Notes under the pieces: generated by a model
Told to the model about the DNA's origin: nothing
Seen by the model: only the letters and a program-made list of their open reading frames with translations
The model's database searches: none
Shown: piece after piece, positions 51,979 to 63,600 of the stretch
Layout of the letters: the number at the start of each line of letters is the position of its first letter
Position numbering within the stretch: the stretch's first letter is position 1
Translations under genes and position numbers: made by a program
NCBI RefSeq assembly: GCF_000003815.2
Contig: NC_049996.1
Span: forward strand, 15,358,828 to 15,422,827
Reading direction: 5' to 3'
DNA: 64,000 nt
DNA from: Branchiostoma floridae
Taxonomy: Eukaryota > Chordata > Leptocardii > Amphioxiformes > Branchiostomatidae

Positions 51979-54858
51979 TCAAACTGTGGTTTCCTTTTCC
52001 GTAATCATCGTGTGACACATTTGCATGAGTTTCGTCTCTAGAACATTCGGAACCGGCCTTTCTGGTGGACTTTCCCGCCAACACGACATCATGACGTCAT
52101 ACATCTCTCCGGAACAATCCGGAGGCCTCCTCAGCCGGACTCCCCTCCGGAGTGTCCTGGCGAGCTGGTGGCAGGTTGGTTGGTTGTTGCCACCGTAACG
52201 CGGTTCTCGTCCCAGCGTGGCGATCTCCCACAGCAGCACGCCGAAGGACCAGACGTCACTCTGACAGGTGTACTCGCCTGTCTCTAAAGACTCCACAGAC
52301 ATCCAGTTCAACGGCAATACTTCATGTCCTACGTTGTTTGTATCTCGATCAGCCGGTTCTTTGCCACGTTTATCATTGGACACGTGTTGGACAGTGGTAT
52401 AGACGTCACGGGCCTGTCCGAAGTCGGCCAGCTTGGCCACGTTGTCGGCAGTGATGAGGACGTTCCGAGCGGCCACGTCACCGTGAGTGAGAGCCAGACG
52501 CTGGAGCTCCTGAAGAGCGCGGGCAATGTGTACGGCGTAGCGGAGATTACTATTATATGGGAGAGGCTGTGCGTGTGGTCGGTTTTGCCGTCGTTTCTGT
52601 TGCAGCAAACGTAAAAGGCAGCCTTTGGAAGCGTATTCCATGACGATATACGTTTTAGTCGACTCATTGACCAATGCCAACAGCTGGATGATGTTGGAGC
52701 GAAGGTTGTCGTGATGCCGATCCTCGTGCACGGCTACCAAGATGGCTGCCTCCCTGAAGAAGCTGCGGTAACACGGACCGTCTCGTGTGCGAACCTCCTT
52801 GGCAGCAACGGTGACGTCCCCGGCAGATGTCTTGAGCCTGGCCCGAATGACGTGACCGAACCTGCCCATACCTACCAGCTGACCGAGTGTCAGATGTCGG
52901 CTGGTCGTGCCCCAGCGCCTGAGCCAGCCCGGTCGGACGGCCTGCGCCAGATCTGACTCCACCTGCTCCAGCTGCAGAAGGGCTTCGGTCTCTCTGTCTC
53001 TGTCTGGCTGTCCACAACACAACTGTCTCCTTTTGTACAGCATTATTATTGTCGCTACGCATGCAGCCAGTACGATTATGGATCCAACTGGCACAAGGCT
53101 CTCCAGTAGTGGCACTGTTTGTTCTGCTCGCTTTTCGTCACAGTTCTTCCCTGTCCAGGGCGCAACGCACGTGCAGCTGCCGTCCACGTTGTCGCAGGTG
53201 GCGTTGTTCTTACAGGTGCAGGTCAGTTGGCATCCCAGACCGTGCCTGTATCTCGGACAGGGTACGTCACACCACAGTCCGTACCAGCCGGCCGTGCAGG
53301 TACACTTGCCGTCGCTGGGGCTACAGCTCGCACCGTTTCGGCAGCGGCACTTCTTCAGACACCGCTCGCCGAAGGTTCCGTTCCGGCAGGTTGCCTGACA
53401 CCTGGTTCCCGTCCACCCCGGGGGACAGACGCAGCCATCCCGCCAGTCACAGGCCGCGCCTTGGAGGCAGTCACAAGCTTCGTCACAGAACTCGCCTTTT
53501 CGATTAGGCGGGCACTTGGCAATGTCAACTACAATGGTTGCATTGAAGACATTTCCATTGGCGTCTGAAGCCTGGCACTGGTAGAGACCATTGTCTTTCA
53601 ACCGTATGTTGAAAAGAGTTTGTTCTAATCGAGTAGCATTGCTCCTAGCAATCTCTGATCCGTTTGCAAGTCGCAATACTAACATTGTGGCACTGACGTG
53701 ATGGACTTGACAGTGAACAGTGACGTTAGCGGAAATGTAGATATCAGAAGGGTCGCTAGGTATCGTCGTTACAGAAACACCAGGCTTTGGAATGTCACAG
53801 GCGACACCTTGCCACCCGGCTGTACATTTGCAGGCACCATTGAAGCCATGGCAACGGGCACCATTTTTACAGATGCAGATCTGATCACAAATAACGCCAT
53901 ATTTATCGGGATCGCAGCCGACCGGCGTCAAATCAAAAGTTAGGGTTTCAACATGCACAATGACGATTCTTCCAAATTGTTTTTGTGAAATTTCGACAGG
54001 ATCCAGCAGTGTCGGAAATTGGCAAACATAATGAGTTTTGCTTTTCTTTGGAAATGCGAAGGAAAATAACCATATTAAAATCGGATTCTGAAGTTTTTCT
54101 TTCAATTGAGGGATCTGCTGTTCTAAGTAACGCAGGTCTTCCCTTTGACTTTTGTGATTGTGGATAAGCTCTATTGACAGTTTTGGCAGTATGTCATCAG
54201 ATTTAGCACTACATGATAGGTACGAATTCTCTATCCTCTTCCACTGTCCTGACTCAAAGGCAAAGTCATCCAGTCTATGGACTGCGATTGCTATACGAGC
54301 CTGACACCTACTGTCTGTTGTAATTAAAATAGTAGGATCGTCCGTGTTCCATTGCTCAAGAGGTTTGCTAATTGTCTGCTCAAAAGAAACAACATCTCCG
54401 TCAGCTGTCTCAGCTTCTGCACTCAGCGAAATACTGAATAGAAATTCCTTAGACCGGTTCCCGTTAAGGTTGACCGGTGTTGCACACGTCTCGTTGTACA
54501 CAGGAGGATAGCCCAAAACGTTTCTCACATTTACTTTGATACTGACGACATGGTGACCAGGGTCTTGGAGCCCTCCGACACGAACCTTTAAAAGATACTC
54601 TGACTGTACTGACCAGTCCATCGGCCTGGCCACCACAACTGTACAGTTCGTACTCACAGAGAAGCGACCATAGCGATCCCCCTCCAACATCACACACGGA
54701 AGTTCCGCTTTCTTCTGTCCAAGCAAATTCGGCAAACTGACAACTCCTGTTCCAATCTCGGCATTTTCAAACACAGAAACAGTGAAGTTGGTGCCTTCAT
54801 CGGCCCGGCAAAGAAGAAAATATAGATCCAGCAGAAGTATGACACCTTTGATTGCCAT
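51979..54858 (-). CDS. Receptor tyrosine kinase, copy 1 (intronless)
   Basis: One 959-codon frame from the Met at 54858; an in-frame Met 26 codons upstream is less likely because the signal peptide (MAIKGVILLLDLYFLLCRA) starts here. In order: cadherin-like region ~24-119 (SVFENAEIGTGVV, PPVYNETC), unassigned ectodomain ~120-312, EGF ~315-355, Ig ~358-446, three EGF-like modules ~449-573, transmembrane ~588-609, kinase ~656-945. Catalytic residues are intact: GMGRFG loop 663-668, Lys687, Glu703, Asp794 and DFG 812-814. The catalytic loop is HGDVAARN instead of HRDLAARN, as in STYK1. APE is replaced by SVE. It presumably signals at the plasma membrane; the ligand is unknown. It lacks the intron present in copies 2 and 3. 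Confidence 0.88.
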   Translation of the reverse strand: MAIKGVILLLDLYFLLCRADEGTNFTVSVFENAEIGTGVVSLPNLLGQKKAELPCVMLEGDRYGRFSVSTNCTVVVARPMDWSVQSEYLLKVRVGGLQDPGHHVVSIKVNVRNVLGYPPVYNETCATPVNLNGNRSKEFLFSISLSAEAETADGDVVSFEQTISKPLEQWNTDDPTILITTDSRCQARIAIAVHRLDDFAFESGQWKRIENSYLSCSAKSDDILPKLSIELIHNHKSQREDLRYLEQQIPQLKEKLQNPILIWLFSFAFPKKSKTHYVCQFPTLLDPVEISQKQFGRIVIVHVETLTFDLTPVGCDPDKYGVICDQICICKNGARCHGFNGACKCTAGWQGVACDIPKPGVSVTTIPSDPSDIYISANVTVHCQVHHVSATMLVLRLANGSEIARSNATRLEQTLFNIRLKDNGLYQCQASDANGNVFNATIVVDIAKCPPNRKGEFCDEACDCLQGAACDWRDGCVCPPGWTGTRCQATCRNGTFGERCLKKCRCRNGASCSPSDGKCTCTAGWYGLWCDVPCPRYRHGLGCQLTCTCKNNATCDNVDGSCTCVAPWTGKNCDEKRAEQTVPLLESLVPVGSIIVLAACVATIIMLYKRRQLCCGQPDRDRETEALLQLEQVESDLAQAVRPGWLRRWGTTSRHLTLGQLVGMGRFGHVIRARLKTSAGDVTVAAKEVRTRDGPCYRSFFREAAILVAVHEDRHHDNLRSNIIQLLALVNESTKTYIVMEYASKGCLLRLLQQKRRQNRPHAQPLPYNSNLRYAVHIARALQELQRLALTHGDVAARNVLITADNVAKLADFGQARDVYTTVQHVSNDKRGKEPADRDTNNVGHEVLPLNWMSVESLETGEYTCQSDVWSFGVLLWEIATLGREPRYGGNNQPTCHQLARTLRRGVRLRRPPDCSGEMYDVMMSCWRESPPERPVPNVLETKLMQMCHTMITEKETTV

Positions 54859-54936
54859 ATTGCGGTCACGATTGTGCTCTATATCTAGACTTCCGCATCT
54901 ACAAACAGCGCTTCCTGATTTTGTTGAAGATATCAT

Positions 54937-56066
54937 GTGTCAGTCATGGTTGATGAAGCAAAGGCACTGTATGCAACAATTCTGACCTTATATCACCCGG
55001 GAACATGGTTCGTTGCATTAAAACATGAGAGAGTACTTTTTTAAAGGAAAGCTTGCTCATTTCCTATAATTAGCCTACCGCTGCATTATAACGTCTAAAC
55101 GTATTGACTAATTTTTAAAGGCCGTTTTTTTTGGAGGACGTCGATTGGCTTGGTTGAAAATAGAAATTAATAGAATACTTGAAATCCTTGGACTTGAATA
55201 ATCTTGAATGTCATTTTACTTATTTTTAGCACACGGAAGTTCCGCTTTTGTCATATTCTGTTGACAGATCCTCAACGGACATAGCTTGTTCGTGTCACGT
55301 GGCTTTTCAGTCCTAATGATGTGGCAACAATGATACCATTTGGGGTACTTGGGAAGTCCTTATATGGTAAACTTCACCGTTACACTAGTGACAGCGGTGC
55401 TGGTGGAATTCTGGAAGGGCGTTTTGAGCCAGTATGTAAGATAACGGCAAGATAACATGTGGAACCTCTGTCTTATGTTACTACGAACTATATTGCATCA
55501 TCGAACTCCTCCCACTTTCACCTTTACATGTGTTCCTTATAAGGTGAAGTAAGGGGTAATAATGCCTGCCTGACACAGGTGTGATAATGTAAGAAACCTC
55601 ATGATCACAGTCAACCCAACTTAAAGAAATCACTGTGGACTGTTCCTCTTCAAAACGAAAGATTCATATATACCATAGAAGTCATGAGTACATCTGTTTG
55701 ATCAGGCAATATCGCATAAAATTCTTGTTTTATTCAGTCCATACCTGTAGGTTTTTTACAATTTAAATAACCACTTTGATCATCATTATGATTATGTAAG
55801 TGTTTTTATGCATGTGACGCTGTATGTTTCAGTCAGCTGTGCACATGGCCAAATATTTTAATGAAATGTATTTTAAATCCCTAACAGGTACGAAAACAAG
55901 TTATCGACGATAGTATTCACTGTATAACACCCTACTAAATCCTATAGACAGTTCTGTTATGATGGTACCCACCGAATTTTAGCACGTTTGTTCAACTTAC
56001 GAAAAGTCGCTAGCCTATTTGACTAATATGTGATGGACAGTAGCCCTCAACAACACACTTGAACAT
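54937..56066. other. Intergenic spacer 1 of the kinase array
   Basis: Homologous to 59401-60623. Shared words include AACATGAGAGAGTAC, TTTAAAGGAAAGCT, GTGACAGCGGTGCTGGTGGA and GAACTCCTCCCACTTT. It contains a 19-base copy of a coding fragment (CACACGGAAGTTCCGCTTT at about 55233). Promoter elements of copy 1 should be here, but none is defined by sequence alone. Confidence 0.6.
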
Positions 56067-59000
56067 TCAAACTGCCGTTTCCTTTTCCGTGATCATCGTG
56101 TGGCACATTTGCATGAGTTTCGTCTCTAGAATATCCGGAACCGGTCTTGCCAATGGACTTTCCCGCCAACACGACATCATGACGTCATACATTTCTCCGG
56201 AACAATCCGGAGGCTTCCTCAGCCGGATTCCCCTCCGGAGTGTCCTGGCGAGCTGGTGACAGGTCGGGTGGTTGTTGCCATCGTAACGCGGTTCTCGTCC
56301 CAGCGTGGCGATCTCCCACAGCAGCACGCCGAAGGACCAGACGTCACTCTGACAGGTGTACTCGCCTGTCTCTAAAGATTCCAGAGACATCCAGTTCAAC
56401 GGCAATACTTCATTTCCTGCGTTGTTTGTATCTCCGTTAGCCGGTTCTTTGCCACGTTTATTACTAGACACGTGTTGGACAGTGGTATAGACGTCACCGG
56501 CCTGTCCGAAGTCGGCCAGCTTGGCCACGTTGTCGGCAGTGATGAGGACGTTCCGAGCGGCCACGTCACCGTGAGTGAGCGCCAGGCGTTGGAGCTCCTG
56601 AAGAGCGCGGGCAATGTGTACGGCGTAGCGGAGGTTATGTGGGAGAGGCTGCGGTCCGTTTTGCCGTCGTGTCTGTTGCAGCAAACGTAAAAGGCAGCCT
56701 TTAGAAGCGTATTCCATGACGATATACTTCTTAGTCGACTCATTGACCAATGCCAACAGCTGGATGATGTTGGAGCGAAGGTTGTCGTGATGCCGATCCT
56801 CGTGCACGGCTACCAAGATGGCCGCCTCCCTGAAGAGGCTGCGGTAACACGGACCGTCTCGTGTGCGAACCTCCTTGGCAGCAACGGTGACGTCCCCGGC
56901 AGATGTCTTGAGCCTGGCCCGAATGACGTGACCGAACCTACCCATGCCTACCAGGTGACCGAGAGTCAGATGTCGGCTGGTCGTGCCCCAGCGCCTGAGC
57001 CAGCCCGGCCGGACGGCCTGTGCCAGATCTGACTCCACCTGTGTAATTCATTGATGAATATGATATGATACATTATTGTTAAACGATGCTATTGATTGAG
57101 GTTAAATCATGTTGATTTGTATGTATGTGTGTTTGTGGACTAGATTACTCGAGGTTAGTTCTAATGGATAAAATGGAATTTCCAACTGCTACAAACACGT
57201 TCATGCAGTCGTTTGCTTTTGGGGTAGGCATGTTCTCTTTAACAATACATGGATGAGACCTTAAAGTCTTGAATAATGACATGATTACTTGGCGAAGGGA
57301 TGTGTTCTTAGAACGCTAGTTGATTGATGCTAAACGTGTAATTTATTGTATTATTATTAGTAGACAACTTTTCGCAAATAGTAGTTAATGGAAGAGGACT
57401 CCAGGAAGAGTAGTGGATGTATTTCAGCACTAATGGAGTCTCCTTGATGAACAAACAAACCAACAAACCTGCTCCAGCTGCAGTAGAGCTTCGGTCTCTC
57501 CATCTCTATCGGGCTCCCTGCCGCACACCTGTTTCCTTTTGTACAGCATTATTATTGTCGCTACACAACCGGCCAGTACGATCATGGATCCGATTGGCAC
57601 AAGGCTCTCTAGTAGTGGCTCTGCTTGCTTTTCGTCACAGTTCTTCCCTGTCCAGTGCGCCACGCACGTGCAGCTGCCGTCCACGTTGTCGCAGGTGGCG
57701 TTGTTCTTACAGGTGCAGGTCAATCGGCATCCCAGGCCGTGCCTGTATCTCGGACAGGGTACGTCACACCACAGTCCGTACCAGCCTGCCGTGCAGGTAC
57801 ACTTGCCGTCGCTAGGGCTACAGCTCGCACCGTTTCGGCAGCGGCACTTCTTCAGGCACCGCTCGCCGAAGGTTCCGTTCGGGCAGGTTGCCTGACACCT
57901 GGTTCCCGTCCACCCCGGGGGACAGACGCAACCAGCCCGCCAGTCACAGGTCGCGCCTTGGAGGCAGTCGCAAGCTTCGTCACAAAGCTCGCCTTTTCTA
58001 TTGGGCGGACACTTGGCAATGTCAAGTACAATGGTTGCATTGAAGACATTTCCATCGGCGTCGGAAGCCCGGCACTTGTAGGGACCATTGTCTCTTGACT
58101 GTAGGTTGAAAAGAGTTTGTTCTAATCGAGTAGCATTACTCCTAGCAATCTCTGATCCGTCTGGAAGTCGCAATGCTAACATTGTGGCACTGACGTGATG
58201 GACTTGACAGTGAACAGTGACGTTAGCGGAAATGTAGATATCAGAAAGGTCGCTAGGTATCGTTGTTACAGAAACACCAGGCTTTGGAATGTCACAGGCG
58301 ACACCTTGCCACCCAGCTGTACATTTGCAGGCACCATTGAAGCCATGGCAACGGGCTCCATTCTTACAGATGCAGATCTGATCACAAAGAATGCCATATT
58401 TACCTGGACCGCATCCGACCGGCGTGAAATCTAATGTTAGGGTTTCAACATGCACAATGACGTTTCTTCCAAATTGTTTATGGGAAATTTCGAATGGATC
58501 CAGCAGTGTCAGAAATTGGCAAACATAGCGCGTTTTGCTTTTTGTTGGAAATGCAAAGGAAAGTAACCATATCAAAATCGGATTCTGAAGTTTTTCTATC
58601 GCCTGAGGGATCTGTTGTTCTAAGTAACGCAAGTCTTCCCGGTGATTTTTGTGATCGAAAAGCTCTATTGACAGTTCTGACAGTATGTCATCAGATTCAG
58701 CATGACATGATAGGACCTGGTACGAATTCTCTCTCCTCTTCCACTGTCCTGACTCAAAGGCTACGTCTTTAAGATTACGGACTGCGAATGCCATACGAAC
58801 CTGACAGTTGTTATCTGTTGTGATTACAAGCTTAGAATTGTCGTCCATTTTCCATCTCTCAAAAGGTTTGCTAATTGTCGTCTCGTAAGAAACAACATCT
58901 CCGGCAGCTGTCTCGGCTTCTGCACTCAGCGAAATACTGAATTGAAATTCATTAGACCGGTTCCCAGTAAGATTGATCGGTGTTTCACACGTCTCGTTGT

Positions 59001-59361
59001 ACACAGGAGGATAGCCCGAAACGTTTCTCACATTTAATTTGATCCTGACGACATGGTGACCAGGGTCCTGGAGCCCTCCGACACGAAGCTTTAAAAGATA
59101 CTCCGACTGTACTGACCAGTCCAGCGGCCTGGCCACCACAACTGTACAGTTCGTACTCACAGAGAAGCGGCCATAGCGATCCCCGTCCAACATCACACAC
59201 GGAAGTTCCGCTTTCTCCTCTCCCAGCATCTTCGGCAAACTGACAACACTTGTTCCAATCTTGGCATTTTCAAATACAGACACAGTGAAGTTGATGCCTT
59301 CATCGGCCCGGCAAAGTAGAAAATATAGATCCAGCAGAAGTATGATACCTTTGACTGCCAT
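56067..59361 (-). CDS. Receptor tyrosine kinase, copy 2 (two exons)
   Basis: Exon 1 is 57469-59361 (631 codons: signal peptide MAVKGIILLLDLYFLLCRA, cadherin-like, EGF, Ig, EGF-like x3, transmembrane segment IVLAGCVATIIMLY). Exon 2 is 56067-57038 (kinase). The junction is phase 0, CAG/GTTTG donor and TTACACAG/GTGGAG acceptor, giving 954 residues. Glycine loop, Lys, Glu, HGDVAARN and DFG are as in copy 1; the activation segment reads DFGQAGDVY rather than DFGQARDVY. The segment between the cadherin-like region and the first EGF is the least conserved part among copies. The next gene upstream is copy 3 at ~4.5 kb, same strand. Confidence 0.88.
57039..57468 (-). other. Phase-0 intron of kinase copy 2
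   Basis: A 430-bp intron between the juxtamembrane LQLEQ and VESDL codons. It is clearly alignable with the 451-bp intron of copy 3 (shared TTTCCAACTGCTACAAACAC, GAAGAGGACTCCAGGAAGAG). It is absent from copy 1, where the codons are contiguous near 52968. Confidence 0.9.
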
Positions 59362-59400
59362 ATTGCGGCCACGATTGTGCAAAGAAAGTAAGCAAAGCAA

Positions 59401-60623
59401 GTAAGCAAGCTCTATATCTAGACTTCCGCTTCGACAAACAGCACTTCTACAAACAGATCATGTGTCAGTCATGGTTGATGAAGCAAAGCAAATAGTCCTG
59501 GGAGCCACTGCATGCAAGGTTTCTAACCTTTTCACTCGGGAACATGGTCGGGTTAAAACATGAGAGAGTACCTTTTTAAAGGAAAGCTCGCTCACTTTTT
59601 AATTAGCATACCGCTGCATTATAACATCTAAATGTATTGACCATTCTTTTTAATGACGTTGTTTTGGAGGAGGTAGATTAGGCCCTTGGAGAATAGAATA
59701 CTTGAAGTCCTTGGACTTGAACGTCACGTTGCTTATTTTAAGTACACGGAAGTTCCGCTTTTGTCATATCCTATTGACAGATCATTTACGGACGTAGCTT
59801 ATTCGAGTCACGTGGCTTTTCAGTCCTAATGATGTGGCAACGTTAACAGTGATATCATTTGGGGTACTTGGGAACTCCTGATATGGTAAACTTCACCGTT
59901 ACACTAGTGACAGCGGTGCTGGTGGAATTCTGGAAGGGCGTTTTGGGCCGGTATGTAAGACAACGGCAAGTTAGCATGTGGAACCTCTGTCTTATGTTAC
60001 TACTATTTTGCATCACCGAACTCCTCCCACTTTAATAAATTTCTCTTTTACATGTGTTCCTCGTAAGGTGAAGTAAGGGGTAATAATGACTGCCTGATTC
60101 AGGTGTTATAATGTTTACAGGATGCCGCAATCACAGTCAACCCAAGAAAAATCACTGTGGACTGACAGGTGTGATAATGTAGGATGTCACAGTCAACCCA
60201 ACTTAAAGAAATCACTGTTGTATGTGCCTGGAAGTCATGAGTACATCTGTTTGAATCCGGTGATATCGTCTTTAATTCTTGTTTCATTGACTACATTGGT
60301 TTGTTACAACATAAATGCCTACTTTGATCATCGTTATAATTATGCAAAGTTTGATGCTTGTGACGCTGTACACATGACCAAATATTTGAATAAAATGTAC
60401 TATGTTAAATCCCTAACAGGCACTAAAACAAGTTATCAAGGAAAGTATTCACTGTATAACACCCTAGTAAAGTATATACACAGTTATGGTATGATCAAGG
60501 AGCTTTTATACTCCTTTGTATGTTGGTACAGTCTGAAATTTAGCACATTCGTCCAACTTGCGAAAAGTCCATTCTCGACTAATATGGGATGGACAGCAGA
60601 ATCTCAACAACACGTCTGCACAC
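59401..60623. other. Intergenic spacer 2 of the kinase array
   Basis: Homologous to the spacer at 54937-56066 along most of its length, so the tandem unit includes gene plus 5' flank. A short tandem duplication (CACAGTCAACCCAA, AAATCACTGTGGACTGACAG or its relative) lies at about 60130-60215. A 183-codon frame on the plus strand here overlaps the array and has no recognisable domain. Confidence 0.6.
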
Positions 60624-63600
60624 TCAAACTGTGGATTCCTTTTCTATTATCATCGTATGACACATTTGCATGAGTTTCGTCTCTAGAATATCAGGACCCG
60701 GTCTTGCTGGTGCACTTTCCCGCCAACACGACATCATGACGCCATACATCTCTCCGGAACAATCCGGAGGCCTCCTCAGCCGGACTCCCCTCCGGAGTGT
60801 CCGTGCGAGCTGGTGGCACGTTGGCTGGCTGTTGCCATCGTAACGCGGTTCTCGTCCCAGCGTGGCGATCTCCCACAGCAGCACGCCGAAGGACCAGACG
60901 TCACTCTGACAAGTGTACTCGCCTGTCTCTAAAGACTCCACAGACATCCAGTTCAACGGCAACACTTCAATTCCGTTGTTTGTGTCTCGGTCAGCCGGTT
61001 CTGTGCCACGTTTTTCATTAGGTACGTGTTGGACAGTGGTATAGACGTCACCGGCCTGTCCAAAGTCGGCCAGTTTGGCCATGTCGTCAGCAGTGATGAG
61101 GACGTTCCGAGCGGCCACGTCACCGTGAGTGAGCGCCAGGCGCTGGAGCTCCTGAAGAGCGCGGGCAATGTGCACGGCGTAGCGGAGATTACTAGTATAT
61201 GGGAGAGGCTGTGGTCCGTTTTGCCGTCGTGTCTGTTGCAGCAAACGTAAAAGGCAGCCTTTGGAAGCGTATTGCATGATGATGTATTTTTTGGTTGACT
61301 CATTGACCAATGCCAACAGCTGAATGATGTTGGAGCGAAGGTTGTCGTGATGCCGATCCTCGTGCACGGCTACCAAGATGGCTGCCTCCCTGAAGAAGCT
61401 GCGGTAACACGGCCCGTCTCGTGTGCGAACCTCCTTGGCAGCAACCGTGACGTCCCCGGCAGATGTCTTGAGCCTGGCCCGAATGACGTGACCGAACCTG
61501 CCCATACCTATCAGCTGACCGAGTGTCAGATGTCGGCTGGTCGTGCCCCAGCGCCTGAGCCAGCCCGGCCGGACGGCCTGCGCCAGATCTGACTCCACCT
61601 GTGTAATTCATTGATGTATATGATATGATGCATGTATTGTTAAACGATGCTATTGATTGATGTGAAATCATGTTAATGTGTATGTATGTCTTTGTTTGTT
61701 GACAGCAATACTCGAGGTTAGTTGGAATGGATAAAATGGAATTTCCAACTGCTACAAACACGTTTATGCAGTCGTTTGCTTTTTGGGTAGGTATGTTCTC
61801 TTTAGCAATAAATAGGTAAGACTTCAACGTCTTGAATAAAGACATGATTATTTTGCAAAGGAATGTGCTCGTGGGATTCTAGTTGATTGATGTTAAACGT
61901 GTTACTTATTGTATTATCGTTTTTAGATGGTAAGTGTTAGTAAGACAACGTTTTGCAAATAGTAGTTAATAGAAGAGGACTCCAGGAAGAGTAGTGGATG
62001 TATTTCAACACTAATGGAGACTCATTAAGAAACAAAGAAACAAACAAACCTGCTCCAGCTGCAGTAGAGCTTCGGTCTCTCCATCTCTATCGGGCTCCCT
62101 GCCGCACACCTGTTTCCTTTTGTACAGCATTATTATTGTCGCTACACAACCGGCCAGTACGATCATTGATCCGATTGGCACAAGGCTCTCTAGCAGTGGC
62201 TCTGCTTGCTTTTCGTCACAGTTCTTCCCTGTCCAGGGCGCCACGCACGTGCAGCTGCCGTCCACGTTGTCGCAGGTGGCGTTGTTCTTACAGGTGCAGG
62301 TCGATTGACATCCCAGGCCGTGCCTGTATCTTGGACAGGGTACGTCACACTGCAGTCCGTACCAGCCTGCCGTGCAGGTACACTTGCCGTCGCTAGGGCT
62401 ACAGCTCGCATCGTTAAAGCAGCGGCACGTCTTCAGGCACCGCTCGCCGAAGGTGCCGTTCGGGCAGGTTGCCTGACACCTGGTTCCCGTCCACCCCGGG
62501 GGACAGAGGCAACCATCCCGCCAGTCACAAGTCGCGCCTTGGAGGCAGTCACAAGCTTTGTCACAGAGCTCGCCTTTTCGATGAGGAGGACACTTGGCAA
62601 TGTCAAGTACAATGGTTGCATTGAAGGCATTTCCATATTCGCCTGAAGCCTGGCACTTGTAAGGACCCTTGTCTTTCAACTGTATGTTGAAAAGAGTTTG
62701 TTCTAATCGAGTAGCATTGCTCCTAGCAATCTCTGATCCGTCTGGAAGTCGCAATGCTAACATTGTGGCACTGACGTGATGGACTTGACAGTGAACAGTG
62801 ACGTTAGCGGAAATGTAGATATCAGAATTGTCGCTTGGTGTCGTTGTTGCAGTAACACCAGGCTTTGGAATGTCACAGGCGACACCTTGCCACCCAGCTG
62901 TACATTTGCAGGCACCATTGAAGCCGTGACAACGGGCACCATTTTTACAGATGCAGATCTGATCACAAAGAATGCCATATTTACTGGGACCGCATCCGAT
63001 CGATGTCAAATCAAATGTTAGCGTTTGAACATGTTGTACACTATATTGAGGAATCCTGAATGAACTCAGATATGACGGGAAATCGCACACATGCGTTTTG
63101 CTTTTTGTCGTAAATGCAAAGGAAAATAACCAGATAAACATCGGATTCTGAAGTTTGTCTATCACTTGAGGGAACTTTTGTTCGAAGTAACGTATTTTGT
63201 GCCATTCGCGTTTGTAAAAAAGCTCTATTAACAGCTCTGGCTGCATATCATCAGATTCTGCACTACATGATATGTTAAGATTCCATGCCCTCTGATACAG
63301 TTCTGATGCAATGGCTAAGTCTTTCAGACTACCGACTGCGATTGCCATACGAGCCTGACAGTTGTTATCTGCTGTGATCACAAATTTATTATTGTCCATG
63401 CTCCATCTCTCAAGAGGCTTGCTAATTGTCGTCTCGTAAGAAACAACATCTCCGGCACTCGTCTCAGCTTCAATATTCAGCGAAACACTGAACAGAAATT
63501 CATTAGACCGGTTTCTGGTTAGATCAACCGGTGTTTCACACGTCTCGTTGTACACAGGAGGATAGCCCAAAACGTTTCTCACATTTAATTTGATACTGAC

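Noticed and set aside
51979-54936. Copy 1 as a processed retrogene
   Set aside because: It shares non-transcribed-looking 5' flank and 3' flank with its tandem neighbours and lies at the regular array spacing. Loss of only the intron fits better.
56067-57038. Kinase exons of copies 2 and 3 as separate cytoplasmic kinase genes
   Set aside because: They lack an ATG at the start (the first codon is GTG after an acceptor). The upstream receptor exon ends in a matching phase-0 donor, and copy 1 shows the two parts fused.
60122-60673. 183-codon plus-strand frame in spacer 2
   Set aside because: It runs antisense into the 3' end of kinase copy 3. The homologous spacer 1 does not keep a comparable frame, and no domain is seen.
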